From Athripsodes cinereus (taxonomy: Eukaryota; Arthropoda; Insecta; Trichoptera; Leptoceridae): a DNA stretch of 64,000 nt. A model generated the notes under the pieces. That model saw only the letters and a list, made by a program, of their open reading frames with translations, did not search any database and was not told where the DNA came from. The stretch covers positions 21,532,299-21,596,298 of the forward strand of contig OX388329.1 in NCBI GenBank assembly GCA_947579605.1. The letters are read 5' to 3'. Shown piece by piece: positions 1-11,675 of this stretch. The first letter of the stretch is position 1, and every line of letters starts with the position of its first letter. A program made the position numbers and the translations under genes.

Positions 1-2540
1 TTACGAATATGATTGTTTCCCATAAAAAGGGGTTGTAGAAAAAATCTGAAAAAGGTATTCTTCTTCATGGGTATATTTTGAAAACTCTTGTACCTACGGA
101 TATTAATATCCGTAGCTAATAAATAATGCGCCGTTTCTTATTCATTAGATTCCTGTTGTCTTGGACGATGTTGTTTTACAAGACACCATTTCTAAATAAA
201 TAAATAATACACCATTTCTAATATTAAATAATATCATAAAAAAATTAACATCTTAATAATAAGAGATTACCAAAGTGCAGATAGTTTGCTTTGTGTAGAA
301 ATGTGTCGAAAATGCGATTAAATGTTACTACTTTATGAATGGCCTCGAATCAAAGTTACTAGCATGTGCTACTTGGGAAGTGACCTAATGTCAATGAATA
401 CTTTCTAAAAATCCGACCAACGACCGTAGCAGAAGTTTTTCCGTAAGTTTTCGAAATTCATCCAGTATAATTGAATTTACCTATTTTCCAAATAATTATT
501 TTAGCAATCAAGAGTACTGTATATTCTTAGAAAATTCTTTGAAGGAAACTGTAAGCTAACGAAAACCCGGAAGCCTTTTTTTTCACAATAGATATCTACG
601 TATCTCCTACTTTTCTACCTATATTGCATTTCAAAAAAAATATCGAAAAATAATTATAGTAATGTCACAGAATGAAATTACTTGACTAGCTACGCATAGG
701 TATTCATTATTCTAAGTTAAAAATGTTTAAAGCATAGTGTTCACATCTGAAAATTTATTCATCACTTTTCATCGATGGATGAGAATGTATGATTCCAATA
801 TACAGATGTGATGCCATTGATGATATTTAAAATTCTTCAGCCATTTCAGGAGTGCTAGTGCTGAAATATTTATGTTCTCCTGTTTCATGCTAGTATTAGG
901 TAATAAGATGCCAATATACCCATCACTGATCCAGCAACGCCAAAAACCATTTTTCATAGGTTGAATGCCAACCTTATTTCGCAAATTCTGTGAAAGTCAC
1001 CCTAAAGAATGAAGTAACATTGATAACTTGTTTCATAAAGATATGGTTACAATAAAAGTCAATAACCACAATGCACAAAATCGATTTTACGGTCGCGATA
1101 ACTTCCGTCTAACTCGAACTTTATTGCAACAGAAAAATCCAACGATTTTAAGTAACTTTTAGTAATTATTTTTTAAGTAATTTTAGGAACAATGCAACTA
1201 AGGCAATCACCGTTCTAAGTATTATCACGTATCGGTATAACGAAGTAATAAAACAATATTACACCGAATCTAATTGATAAATTTGTGTTATAGGAATACT
1301 TGCCAACGCGCCATGTTGTAGGAGGAGCCAATAAATTACTTGCAAGTTATATGGTGTTGGGAATATATACCATTGTCTGTTCATCTTTATCACTCCCTCG
1401 CCACGCGGAGTTCGCATCGGAGTTATTAATTTTCTGTTTTTTTTTTTTAATTTTAAACTCAACTTATAAAACTTATCTGATTGGACGGACAATTAAAAAG
1501 AACCTAATTGATGATAAGTATCATTTTCCCACCAAAATAATAAAACAATAAAATATTTACCTAATAGATACTTCAGCGGATGAGTGAGGCCAGGTCACGC
1601 AGGATATCCCACCGAGATACTCAGACACCCACAAACTCCTAAAAGGCACTGAAATTCCGCTAACAAATCATGAATTCCCATGACCTAACGGGTCGTCTAG
1701 GGATAGTGAGTCAAACATTTCATTAAAATGACACAAACTTTGTTGAAAATATTGTATTTTTCAAATGTATTCCGTCCCTCAATTAGATAACCAGAAGTCT
1801 TAAAAGCATGCGTGAATCTATGGAGGAAGTTCCTAGCCGTATGGAGACCCCAACGAGAAACCTAGAAAAACGAGAAACGATATATTATGTATGATGCATG
1901 TAAGTCCGCTTAAAAAAAACTATCTCGTTAAACTGAATGTTGACTAGTACTAATACATCCATGAGATTTTTTCTCTGAAAACGGAAGATACGAACACTTT
2001 TGTTTACATTTGCTACACTTTGAACAACACGCACGAAACCTACAGATTGTTTAATCAAGAGGTTTGATGTGTTCTGCTTATGTAAACTGTTAAAGCTATT
2101 AAACTATACAGAGGATATTACACTACATATGTCCAACTGTTCCACATTACAGATGTATTATATTATTATGTATTTACTAAGTATAATAATGATGAGATGT
2201 TGTACACTGTTCTTCTTCAAACGCATTGATTTTTTTTAATGCTGGTAATATGTTTCAACGCTTTGCTATACGAGTGAGTCATACAAAACATGCCAAATAC
2301 AAAAAAAAATAATCAATATTAACTTCTCATCAATATTTAGACATTATTATCCACCGTTTAAGATCGAAAGACTTGGAGATCCATAATATATATTGTTTAG
2401 GAAACTTAGTCTTATGAAAGCTATTTGACATCGGAAGTGAATGAGTAGGTATGTATTATTGTACAATACTTTATTACCTTCAATTGATTAAGTTAATCAT
2501 AAATTTGGATGTCTTCTATGATATCAAACATATTATGAGA
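1..2540. other. AT-rich flank, no gene recognised
   Basis: No open frame with recognisable protein similarity. A slightly GC-richer patch at 1295-1410 has short open frames on both strands without a recognisable family, possibly old repeat DNA. Nothing else can be supported. Confidence 0.5.
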
Positions 2541-2544
2541 CTAT

Positions 2545-2715
2545 TCTTCGAAATACAATTGTTCGAATTCACAATTGTTCGAAAAAATAATTATTCGAAT
2601 TAACAAATCTTCGAATAACATTTGTTCGACTATCAATTATTCGAATTACAATTAATGGAAAGTGAATTGCTCGACTAACATTTGTTAGAAAATCAAATCC
2701 TATTATTCGAATTAT
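2545..2715 (-). repeat. 15-16 bp tandem repeat block, left arm of an inverted pair
   Basis: About ten degenerate units of TTGTTCGAATTNACAA type, period 15-16 bp. They are the reverse complement of the units at 3020-3211. With about 300 bp of other sequence between, the two blocks form a large inverted repeat like the termini of foldback-type elements. Confidence 0.75.
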
Positions 2716-3019
2716 TTTATATTAATCTAAATTCATTTTATTTTGATCTTCAGAAGAAGGTCATATTGACGCAATTATATTACATTTCATATAAAACTCC
2801 AGCCATACCTCATCCAACTTTAACGTTATTTTAGTTTCTTAAGAAAATGAGGCAATTGCGTTCATACCTAATTATAAATATTTTTAAATTATTTTTCCAA
2901 ACGTTTGACACTTTTTAGATAAATCGATTGCAAACTGAGTCGAATTATATAATATAACTTCTTTAAGTACGTCACTTTTCGCCGAAAATAGGAGCAATAT
3001 TATCTGTCTTGATAATAAA

Positions 3020-3211
3020 AATTCGAAGAATTGTGTTTCGGATAATTGTTGTTATCAATATAACGTATAAAAATTCGAACAATTGTGTTTTCTGATAATT
3101 GTGGATTCGAATAACTGCCATTCGAATAATTGTCATTCGAAAAAAAGTTAGTTCGTACAAATGTTTTTTCGAAGAATTGTCCATTCGAATAATTGTGATT
3201 CGAATAATTTT
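3020..3211 (+). repeat. 15 bp tandem repeat block, right arm of an inverted pair
   Basis: About ten to twelve degenerate units of ATTCGAATAATTGTN, period about 15 bp, opposite in orientation to 2545-2715. The open frames across it on both strands (Ile/Arg-rich) follow from the 15-bp periodicity and are not taken as genes. Confidence 0.75.
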
Positions 3212-3212
3212 C

Positions 3213-5478
3213 CTGTCACCAGCATTTATTATGGTCAATTATATACATGTTAGATGCAAACAAAGCAAACGTTTTTTTATCACTAGGAAATCATCTAGGG
3301 GAAAAATTTAATAAAATTTATCCAATTTTTGGAGATGTTATTTTGATTAAGCGTCCCATTGATATTATCAAGTATAGATAGAACCGACGATTTAAGTAAT
3401 TGTAGATTCATAGTCGTTTGAGTTATTTCGTAGAATTAGATGAAGTCGAAATTTTGAGATTTTTAAAATGTATTTTTGTAACATATGTAAAATGTACAAC
3501 GAATTGTAGGTAGGTGCTTGTTTCTAATCGTTAGACCCGAATAATATTGGCCGTAAATAAGATTTCTAAATAATTCCTAATTTATACGTCTAGGTTAGTT
3601 ATAATTGTGTTGCTAATAGATATATTCTAATACTGACAAGATATTCAAGTAATGAGAAATAACTTTTATTTACACTTTGAATATCTTAATTTTATTCCGT
3701 GAAGAAAAGAAGATATTCGTAAAACACCATTTAAGATAAGTATTCTTTTTCTAGTGTAACTTTGTGGAAATGCATTATAAAAGATTATTATTAAAATTCC
3801 ACTATGAGAAATAAAACGTAGTGGAATAAAACAGTGTTTAAATTTAATCAAAAACCATTTAAGACATTTAATAACGTCATCAATTTAGAGATGATGATAT
3901 GGTATAGTGATTTGATACTTTATTCTCTTTCTTACTTACACGTTTTTAAATATACATAGAGAACAGCAGGAGAAGGATGTTTTAGATGGGAAAATTTTGT
4001 GAATAGTCTATAGTAACATAATATTTCTATGAGATTAATGCTTTGGCACTCCATGGGACCTTTACTGGCTTATGTATTGATTTATTCTGATAACTTTTCA
4101 TGTGTTGTTTGTTATACTGTCTGTAACCTGTAAAATGAGTAAAAAAAACAAAAATAAATTATATATATATTACGCTACATTGTATTACAATAATAGACCA
4201 TTAAAGGATGACGTCACAGAAAAATCATTGAGGGGCATCAGGCATCCCAACACAACAGACGATTACGGTGTAATATTAGGTGGAACGCCTAAAGAATACC
4301 TAATAATAAAAAAAACTGTCAGTGTCGATTTTGTTATTATTTTGTCGTCTGACTTTCTTTTTTTTCTCTTATGGCATAACATCCTACAAGGATGATTTGT
4401 GCAATCTGACTGTTTGCCCCCCAAGCAAAAGCAAATCCATAGACAAGACCACGTGACCTTTAATGGTTTATACACTTATGTAAAAATAAGTGATTGGTTT
4501 TCCCCTAAGAGCTCTGAGAGAAAATAATTTCGCTATTTGAGGTAATACAAGAGACTATCGGACAATCTCAGATTTCAAAGTAGTTTCTACTTAGGTACAA
4601 AAAATAATTATAGATATTAGGTCCTATACACATGTATAGGAACTCTCCTAATATCTATTTTTATTTTTCGATTTATATTAATCTAATAATAAGTAGGTAA
4701 AATTAATCCTAATTTCAGTGCAATGACTGTTATTCTCTTCTAAGATTCCGATTATACAATTATTATAGGTATTCGGTATTCCCTAATCAAGTATTACGCG
4801 AAATTCAATTACGGTTCGTTTTTTATGAATAACAATTAATTCTAATAATAAATCTATCTTACCTAGTAAAAAAAATAATTTGGTAAACCTACATGTGAGT
4901 TAAACCACAAAATAAAAATAATTCGATGATGTAGGTTTGTGGTTTCAGTACCTACTCTTGTATTAATTGTATGATGTCATTTTCCGTCAAACGCGGAAGT
5001 TGTAAAACGTTTTTAAATGCTCAGCCTTCCGGAGAGAGTGCATAATATTATGTATCATTCTATATACCTAATCTACACCTTATACTGTATTATAACAATA
5101 TTGCATTTATTTATGAAGTCACTATAGTAAAACATGAATAAAGCAAATAAATAAACAACTTCACTGGCTTGTGAACCTTACAATATTTAAGTTATACTAC
5201 ATAATCTGTAATAACTGTTTGCTTGTATTGTAATAATAATAATAATAAAAAAAAACAATAACTCAGGTTATTCCACCTGTATAGTGGTCGTTCACGTGAA
5301 TATGAAGCAACTGATGTATCTTTTTCATTGATATACGCAATTCCAATATTATCAGATATCCGACTTAAGTATTCTCTTCAGAATCCTCTCCTTTTCCTAC
5401 TCACGTCTTACCACGTTCTTTATGTTCCATACGCTTCTAGTTACATACTTACTTTACTTTTCGTATGGCTTGGTGTTT
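3213..5478. other. AT-rich intergenic DNA
   Basis: No coding signal recognised. It contains a perfect-cored hairpin at 4600-4667 (separate entry). The patch at 4195-4300 is a little less AT-rich and open in one frame, but I recognise nothing in it. Confidence 0.5.
4600..4667. repeat. Long hairpin
   Basis: Outer arms of about 21 bp (4601-4621 with 4647-4667, few mismatches) enclose a second perfect 7-bp stem CCTATAC/GTATAGG with loop ACAT (4623-4640). It could be a small foldback element or a transcribed hairpin; the sequence does not decide. Confidence 0.6.
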
Positions 5479-5479
5479 T

Positions 5480-5640
5480 AATAAATCTTAACTCGTGTGG
5501 GCTGCATCGTATCCTCTACGGTCTTGGCTCCAGCGCTGACAGCCAGTTCACCGCCTCCGGTCCTGCTTCATGGATAACCTGCAGGTCATCGCTGAATTTT
5601 TTGAGATGGCAGTCCTGCAATATGTGTCTCATCTACATTG
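5480..5640 (-). mobile_element. Non-LTR retrotransposon fragment, Pol C-terminus
   Basis: On the minus strand it reads RHILQDCHLKKFSDD and EAGPEAVNWLSALE, the H-x3-C zinc-knuckle end of Jockey-like Pol proteins. It looks like the direct continuation of the fragment cut by the right edge of the window, which ends ...CECGAVQD. Broken copy; 5' part absent. Confidence 0.55.
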
Positions 5641-6655
5641 GTAAATTTCGTTAGCATTTTTCTCAGTGTATTCAATTTAATTTCAATTTATTCAATCATA
5701 AACAATACCTCAAAACAGCAACTAAGGTTGCTGGTGTCAGAAGCGTGCAGTATTACAAATCTGGTAAAACAATTCATAAATTTAAATTATTTGATATTAT
5801 AGTAAAATATAAGACACCAGAGCAAAGAAATCACAGAACAGCAACACTATTGAAAACAAAAAACACAAAACACTATCACAAACATTGAGAAGTCATTACT
5901 AACTCTTGAATCCTCTTTCCAAACTCCTTAGGATTTTTACATTTCTTCAATTGGTCAGGCAAACTGTTATAAATCATAACGCTTCTAATCTCAGTTTATC
6001 TAAAATATACCTATACTAAAATTTTAAGGAAACAAAATTAATATTTAAGACTACGTTAGTTAGAAGAAATCGCAATACAGATTTAAATTCGCATTCAGTT
6101 TGTAAAATAAAATTAACAAATTAGATATTAATTGTATTTATTAATTTTTTTATAACAGATCATCATAAGAGCCGCACAAAATGTAAATAATCATAACCAA
6201 CATCGTATGCATGTAAATGAAATAAATAAACTGTAATTATAAAGTACAAATATTTCCTTTTAATATTCAATAAGTACACACCTCAAGAAGAAACTTAACT
6301 TTAATTACACATATCACCACGTATTATTTTTATAATTAAACATACACACCCTTGTGTGTTTGTGTAATTAATTTTAAAAAAATAAACGAAGGACAAAGAT
6401 AAATAAATATACGCATTGGATTTGGTAGGTAGTTATGTGACAGAAATTATTATTGTTTATTAAACAACAAATACAATAAATACAAGTAAGAAACAGGATT
6501 ATCCAACTAGGTATAGACCTCTTCTAGGATATTCCTTTTGTTACGAATAGATTTATTTTCATATTAAAAACAGTCTCCAAATTTACATTCCTGATTTTCC
6601 CTTTGCCTTGTACAAAACTTAATTGAGTAAAATTGATATTGACGTAAATGTCTAT
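5641..6655. other. AT-rich DNA, possibly old retroelement 3' sequence
   Basis: No protein match seen. The segment 5660-5990 lies at the upstream side of the non-LTR fragment at 5480-5640 and may be its decayed neighbour or an independent repeat. The rest is unique AT-rich sequence. Confidence 0.35.
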
Positions 6656-6656
6656 A

Positions 6657-6785
6657 AGATAATAATAATAAACATTATTGTACAAAATATTTAGATGAAA
6701 ATAATAAGATAAAATAATAGTATAAACAAATAATTTTGCACAATGGACGAGTTTATCTCAGGGACGCAATATCTTCCAACTAACC
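6657..6785 (-). repeat. Short interspersed repeat with (ATT)n tail, copy 1
   Basis: Minus-strand copy of the short element at 30956-31090: it shares GGTTAGTTGGAAGATAT, the AAACTCGYCCATTGTGCAAAA-like core (in parts) and a TGTACAATAA-TATTATTATT tail. SINE-like in size, with no tRNA box seen. Confidence 0.6.
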
Positions 6786-7740
6786 CAAATATCTATTTAA
6801 ATGCAGATAGTTATTAAATTTTACAAGATGCAGACGTGACGTCCACGTCCACTTTTTTCTAAATTTCTACGATTACAAATCAAACTTTTGTGCACAAGTG
6901 CAATGTAAAAATGGTTGATAAAAAAATATTTCGCGGGCGTATCTTTATTAAAAATATCTTCATCCTTAAAAATGCAAAGATTCACTTAAAACAAGATAAA
7001 ATTACATAACAAGAAAGTAATAACGAAAAAAGTATAGTATTACTGAAAGAAGAATTGCGTGAGTGACTGCGAATCACGTGGCTTGACCGCATGGATCAAA
7101 TTTGGTCGTTAATTAAAAGAAATCGTAATTAAAAGTAAATCAAGAGAAATTTAATACAAACGAAAAAAGCGTGGAAGAACGTGTAACATATTAGATCTGA
7201 CGTTCTCTCTTCTATGCCTACTCCGTGAAAGATGTGACATAAGGATCCTGAAAATATAGAGTAAATGTAATATACATGTATGTGTAATTTGTAATTTCAA
7301 AGAATTAGAAACTTTAATTTGTGTGCCATAATATCTGATTATTTTTTTTAACTTTTTCTTAGACCACCCAAGTTTGCACTATGCTCACCCGCCAAGTTAA
7401 ACTATCAAAAGTACCTATACTTACGTATTATAAGTTTTACACATTATAGTATGAATGTATTATTCATCTGATAACTCCAATAAGGAATTATCTTGTCAAG
7501 ATAATAAATAGAGGCGCAGCAAATAATATGTAATCTTATACATACTCTGCAAGTAATTCTTTCTTTTTATTATGTGAACTCATTTTTTTACTTATTCTGT
7601 TATTTACTAATACAAAATTGTAATATTTTGTTTTTTAGACTTAACATTGATTATCGGATATATTTATAATAAATATTTATTATTGACATAAGAAAAAACA
7701 AATATTGTTGATATATATGTCACATAATAGCCCTCCCTGA
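6786..7740. other. AT-rich DNA, nothing recognised
   Basis: No open frame with similarity and no repeat shared with other parts of the window that I could see. Confidence 0.4.
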
Positions 7741-7864
7741 GTTTGTTTATAATTATTTCTATGTGGTAGATGAATTGCTACCCAAACTTCTCAGCACAAT
7801 GTTGAACCCAAATTGCCAAAGAAATTTACACTCTCATTATGATCAATCACTCTATCTATCTATT

Positions 7865-8045
7865 TATCTATGCCATCACGGCATATCCCACAAGCTATCC
7901 TCTCTGTGGCAACAAAAATAAGACATTAAGAATAGATGGAAAACTTCATTGTTGAATTTAAGCAGTAAAATGTCTTCATTTTTTCGAACACCTGCCTTTT
8001 ACAAAACACTCCAAAACTTACTACGATCAGTCACGATTCCACAAA
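7865..8045 (-). mobile_element. Family-A short element (minus strand)
   Basis: Copy of the about 245-bp family best seen at 51312-51559 and 56795-57032. It starts at CCATCACGGCATATCCCACAAG next to a (CTAT)n tract, which is the 3' tail on the minus strand, and carries TTTTTTCGAACACCTGCCTTTTAC near its other end. Internally deleted. Confidence 0.75.
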
Positions 8046-8056
8046 AACTATCTAAA

Positions 8057-8386
8057 ATAAGTCGTCTATCCAGTTATCTAGGATATAAAATAAGTCGTCT
8101 ATCCAGTTATCTAGGATATAAAATAAGTCGTCTATCCAGTTATCTAGGATATAAAATAAGTCGTCTATCCAGTTATCTAGGATATAAAATAAGTCGTCTA
8201 TCCAGTTATCTAGGATATAAAATAAGTCGTCTATCCAGTTATCTAGGATATAAAATAAGTCGTCTATCCAGTTATCTAGGATATAAAATAAGTCGTCTAT
8301 CCAGTTATCTAGGATATAAAATAAGTCGTCTATCCAGTTATCTAGGATATAAAATAAGTCGTCTATCCAGTTATCTAGGATATAAA
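8057..8386 (+). repeat. 33-bp minisatellite, 10 identical tandem copies
   Basis: Ten uninterrupted copies of a 33-bp unit (unit 1 is 8057-8089), apparently identical. As 33 is a multiple of three, frames on both strands stay open (ISRLSSYLGYK repeats on plus, YILDNWIDDLF repeats on minus). These are artefacts of periodicity, not evidence of a protein. Perfect identity implies recent expansion or homogenisation. Confidence 0.97.
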
Positions 8387-8522
8387 AGGGATAATACGCT
8401 AAAAAATGACACGGAATATGTACGAGTACTAGTGTTGTGTCTGAAATCATATTTGATAGCATGTGTATGTACCAGTGTACCTACATAATAATTAGTACCT
8501 ACCTATGTTGTAAAGCTATTTT

Positions 8523-8735
8523 TCATAACATAACATAGCATAATATGTATAGACAATTCACACAATCTTGTATTATGGGTACTAACATGACGATAAACAT
8601 AATTATATACCTACATGTAATACCAAGACCCAGAACAATTTGAAAAAAGTCATTCTTCATTTGGCCTTGCCGGGAATCGAACCTGGAACCTCGGGACTCA
8701 AAAGCATTAGCGTAACCTCCGCGCCACACCGGCTG
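8523..8735 (-). mobile_element. tRNA-derived SINE, copy B
   Basis: Minus-strand element with a tRNA-like head: A-box region TGGCGCGGAGGTTA and B box GGTTCGATTCC, followed by a non-tRNA body (CAAATTGTTCTGGGTCTTGG ... GTACCCATAATACAAGATT). The body matches the SINE at 52271-52870, including the part that is displaced there by an insertion. Not a functional tRNA: no acceptor stem pairing or anticodon arm is convincing. Confidence 0.85.
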
Positions 8736-8739
8736 ATAA

Positions 8740-9495
8740 GTTATCTATAATACAAATAAGCCTCGGTAACTTCCGAGGGTCGTAGAGTATAACTAATACC
8801 TTGATGAAACTTTAATGACTTTAAAAATTACAAATGTTTTGATCATAAACAACTCAAGGCTTTAGAAGACCTTCGGAAATAACAAAACAGATTGCTAAAA
8901 CTTTCATTACTCGAAGGGTAAACGTAATTAATTTTAATAGAAACTTTTAAGCCCTGAACTTTAGCTCGTTATCAAAAACTCAATAGCTCAAACTGTTTTT
9001 GTGAACCGTTGAAATACGAGTTTTTCAGCTTCTGATCTTCCATCTTTTGAAAATCAAGGAAATCTGTTGATTAATTTGAATAGATTGGGGGTAATGAAGA
9101 GAAATGTGCATATTATTATTATTTATTGTCTAAAAAATGTCACCACCCACCTTTACAGTTTTCACCTTTGCGATGAGAGATGGTCACTAAATATAATAGA
9201 TCATTCACAAAAACAGAATATAATCCACATTAAAATTATTATAAACCGAATTATTAAATAAAAAGATAACTTAATAAATAAATAAATGAAACTTCATGTA
9301 AATAAATATAAACCTAATATGACAATGCATAATTACTATATAATGATACTGCTATAGGTACGATTGGTCAACGAAACATTCCAAAAGAATGCTCCCGACT
9401 CAGAAAGCGTAGTGTACAACAATATTTCAAATACAATGGCATCGAAACATCGAAAAATGCTCATTTGAACATCGGTGTTTAAAATGAACATTTAT
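8740..9495. other. AT-rich DNA, nothing recognised
   Basis: No coding or repeat assignment. The small open frame around 9067-9261 has no recognisable similarity. Confidence 0.4.
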
Positions 9496-9498
9496 CAC

Positions 9499-9780
9499 AA
9501 TAAAAAAATTGAGATGGTTTGGTCATATGGAACGAATGGAAGGGGAAAATATAACAAAGAGGATATTCTTGGCTTGTAAGGAAGCGCGGGCGTACGAGAG
9601 CTAAGTGGCTTGATTACGTAGATCTAATTCTCAAGGACGGCCGTGTGTTAAGTAAGAGAAAGGTTGGATGAATGTAGAGGAAGCGAAAGAAGTATGTAGG
9701 GACAGATCTATATGGCGTTCCGTTCTCTCTGCCTACCCCACTTAGGATGCGGCGTGAGGGAATAGTATAGGCAGAATTTC
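9499..9780 (+). mobile_element. Non-LTR retrotransposon 3' end (RWFGHMERM ... SAYP type)
   Basis: Plus-strand reading gives KLRWFGHMERMEGENITKR, then after frameshifts WMNVEEAKEVCRDRSIWR and SVLSAYP, the C-terminal signature of a reverse-transcriptase ORF2. Six further pieces of the same family are in the window (12598, 13628, 24990, 37390, 41640, 56210). 5'-truncated and frameshifted. Confidence 0.75.
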
Positions 9781-9784
9781 AAAT

Positions 9785-10600
9785 TACAAATCCAACACCA
9801 TGTAAACCTTCTACACCATAACGCATATGTGGTTTGTGAATGTTAATCGGATATAAATCTTTCGTTTTGGTTACTTGAAGTAATTTGGTACTATTCATAG
9901 TATATCCAGTGGCAGTGGGATTGGTCCTCTGATGGTATACCTACCTATGACATGATGTGGCATTTGGGGGCACTAAAATACAATTTATTTGTAAGTGACC
10001 ATACTATCAATATGCATCGATATCGTTTTACAATGCAGTTACATCATTCTGATACTCTATGTCTTTGTAAAATTTGAGATCGTCTGCGTACAATTAATAT
10101 TTTGATCGTTTGATGTTTGTCTCAATATCATTAATAAATAGTGTGAATAACAATGCCTCAAGATTAGAATTTTTTGGAACTCCCGTATAGGTGAAATACT
10201 TTTTTGAATTGCAGTAACTAAACGATACAAACTATTGCCTATCACGCAAATAGTTGGTCATAAATAATCTACAAACCCATTTGACAATATTAATGACAAC
10301 CCGTAGTAATTTTACTTAACTTTATAATACCTACCTACCAATTGATTAACTATCACAAACTTACAAAGGTTCATCTTAACTTTTAAAACAGCGATGAAGC
10401 ACGCTACTCATTCTGATATCTGTTAGATTATTATAAGACAGGATGATATCTGACAATTTCAGTCTGTTGTAGTATACCTAGATAGGTATGTTCCCGATAC
10501 CGCAATTTACTTACCTATCTAGTGCAGTAGATACCTACCTACATGTGTTGGATAGGTATAGTTACTCATCTATGTTTGTATATAATTTCTAGGTATAGGT
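9785..10600. other. FoxF upstream flank, no feature recognised
   Basis: AT-rich, with several TACCTACC-type runs around 10470-10600. No open frame or repeat relationship assigned. Confidence 0.4.
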
Positions 10601-10859
10601 ACACGAGTGTTTGGTAGGTGTATGTATGTCTGTAGATTTTAGTGCCTGTATGTGTATCAAATCAAGTATAGCACCGCCTCTTCTCACCGGCAGTGCTCGA
10701 CGCGACCCACGTTTGTATACAGTTCACAGTATACAAATCGCGTTTGTGTACATCGAACGTAAACTAGCAGCCCGTAAACTTACTGTTCTTTGTTGCTGGA
10801 ATATTATTATTACGATATTTGTTTACTGCACCACAGTTTGTTATTCGTAATTAAAATAA

Positions 10860-10963
10860 TTATTTAAAGTGCGGGCGGACCGAATGTAAATGTTTATCGG
10901 GGGTTTCCCATTGTTTGCATAAAACAGTAAATATTATTTATTTACGAGATAAACGTTTCTGAA
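10860..10963 (+). promoter_or_regulatory. FoxF 5' flank with Rel-like and forkhead-like sites
   Basis: Just upstream of the FoxF start lie GGGGGTTTCCC (10899-10909), which fits the Rel/NF-kB consensus GGGRNNYYCC, and forkhead-type RTAAAYA matches in GTAAATGTTTAT (10886-10897) and GATAAACG (10948-10955). No convincing TATA box or initiator was identified. Binding is inferred from consensus only. Confidence 0.3.
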
Positions 10964-11645
10964 ATGATGAAGAACGAAGAGCAACAGTGTACTGATGTCG
11001 CCGGAACAGCGCAGGCGGAAGCCAAGAGAGCGCCGGGATGCAGGAGGCAAGAAAAGCCTCCGTATTCTTATATCGCCCTCATCGTGATGGCAATACAGCA
11101 CTCTCCGACTAAACGCTTAACGCTTTCAGAAATTTACTCTTTCCTTCAACAACGTTTTCAGTTTTTCCGTGGTTCGTATCAGGGATGGAAAAATTCAGTT
11201 CGTCATAATCTGTCTCTCAATGACTGTTTCGTTAAGCTTCCCAAAGGAGTTGGAAGGCCGGGTAAAGGACACTACTGGACTATTGATCCAGCGTCCGAGT
11301 TCATGTTCGAAGAAGGTTCATATAGAAGGAGGCCACGCGGTTTTAAAAGGAAATGTCAAGCATTGAAACCACAATTTGGTGCACCAGGGGGGTATTTAGT
11401 AGGACCTCAGGGAGGTACTCAATCTCTTTACGAACCTACGCAGGATTATTCTGCGTGCGGGTATCAGCAACAGTATCCGTCGGCTTATGACTACGCTACT
11501 CCAGTATACGGCAGCTCGGAGAGGGAATGGGCACAACAGTCTTATATGAAACCTCCCTTGACTCCACCCCAGCAACACGCACATTCCACTCCTCCGCATC
11601 TTGAGAACTATATCAACTACCACTATAACGTGCCGGAAGATAGGG
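10964..11645 (+). CDS. FoxF: FoxF (biniou-type) forkhead transcription factor, exon 1
   Basis: Encodes the first 227 residues plus one base of codon 228. Residues 31-125 form a complete forkhead (winged-helix) domain: it opens [10 protein letters not shown], carries recognition helix 3 ([10 protein letters not shown], residues 77-86, with the DNA-contacting N, R and H), and continues into [19 protein letters not shown] and [16 protein letters not shown]. This last extension is typical of the FoxF subfamily, known in flies as biniou, a nuclear regulator of visceral mesoderm. The segment after the domain is rich in G, Q, Y and P, as in transactivation tails. The start is the first ATG after an in-frame TAA at 10928-10930, with G at -3; a second ATG follows directly. 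The frame runs on to a stop at 11675, but a strong donor, GG|GTGAGT, lies at 11645/11646 and matches exon 2 in phase. One residue (Q in RFQFF) is P in vertebrate FoxF. GC content is well above the surroundings. Confidence 0.93.
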
Positions 11646-11675
11646 GTGAGTATATCATAAATTCTCATTACTTAT

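Larger units (their letters stand above)
7741..8475 (+). repeat. Composite dispersed repeat containing the 33-bp minisatellite
   Basis: The flanks 7770-7850 and 8387-8460 match, in order, a shorter relative at 20395-20605 (shared words include CTTCTCAGCA, CTATCCAG-TATC-AGGATAT, AATACGCT/AAAACGCT, GTGTCTGAAAT). This copy differs by insertion of a family-A element (7865-8045) and by amplification of one 33-bp segment to ten copies. Confidence 0.65.

Noticed and set aside
2972..3311. Ile/Arg-rich frames on both strands
   Set aside because: Produced by 15-bp repeat units, which keep frames open; not protein-coding.
8052..8488. Open frames of 179 and 136 codons with perfect 11-residue repeats on both strands
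   Set aside because: They follow automatically from a 33-bp tandem repeat without stops; there is no start context or conserved flanking domain, and the parent repeat at 20.5 kb is not open.
8661..8735. Possible tRNA gene on minus strand
   Set aside because: Has A- and B-box sequence but no convincing cloverleaf, and is followed by a conserved SINE body shared with 52.3 kb.
11169..11668. Alternative frames overlapping FoxF exon 1 on plus and minus
   Set aside because: Shadows of the real coding frame; no independent similarity.
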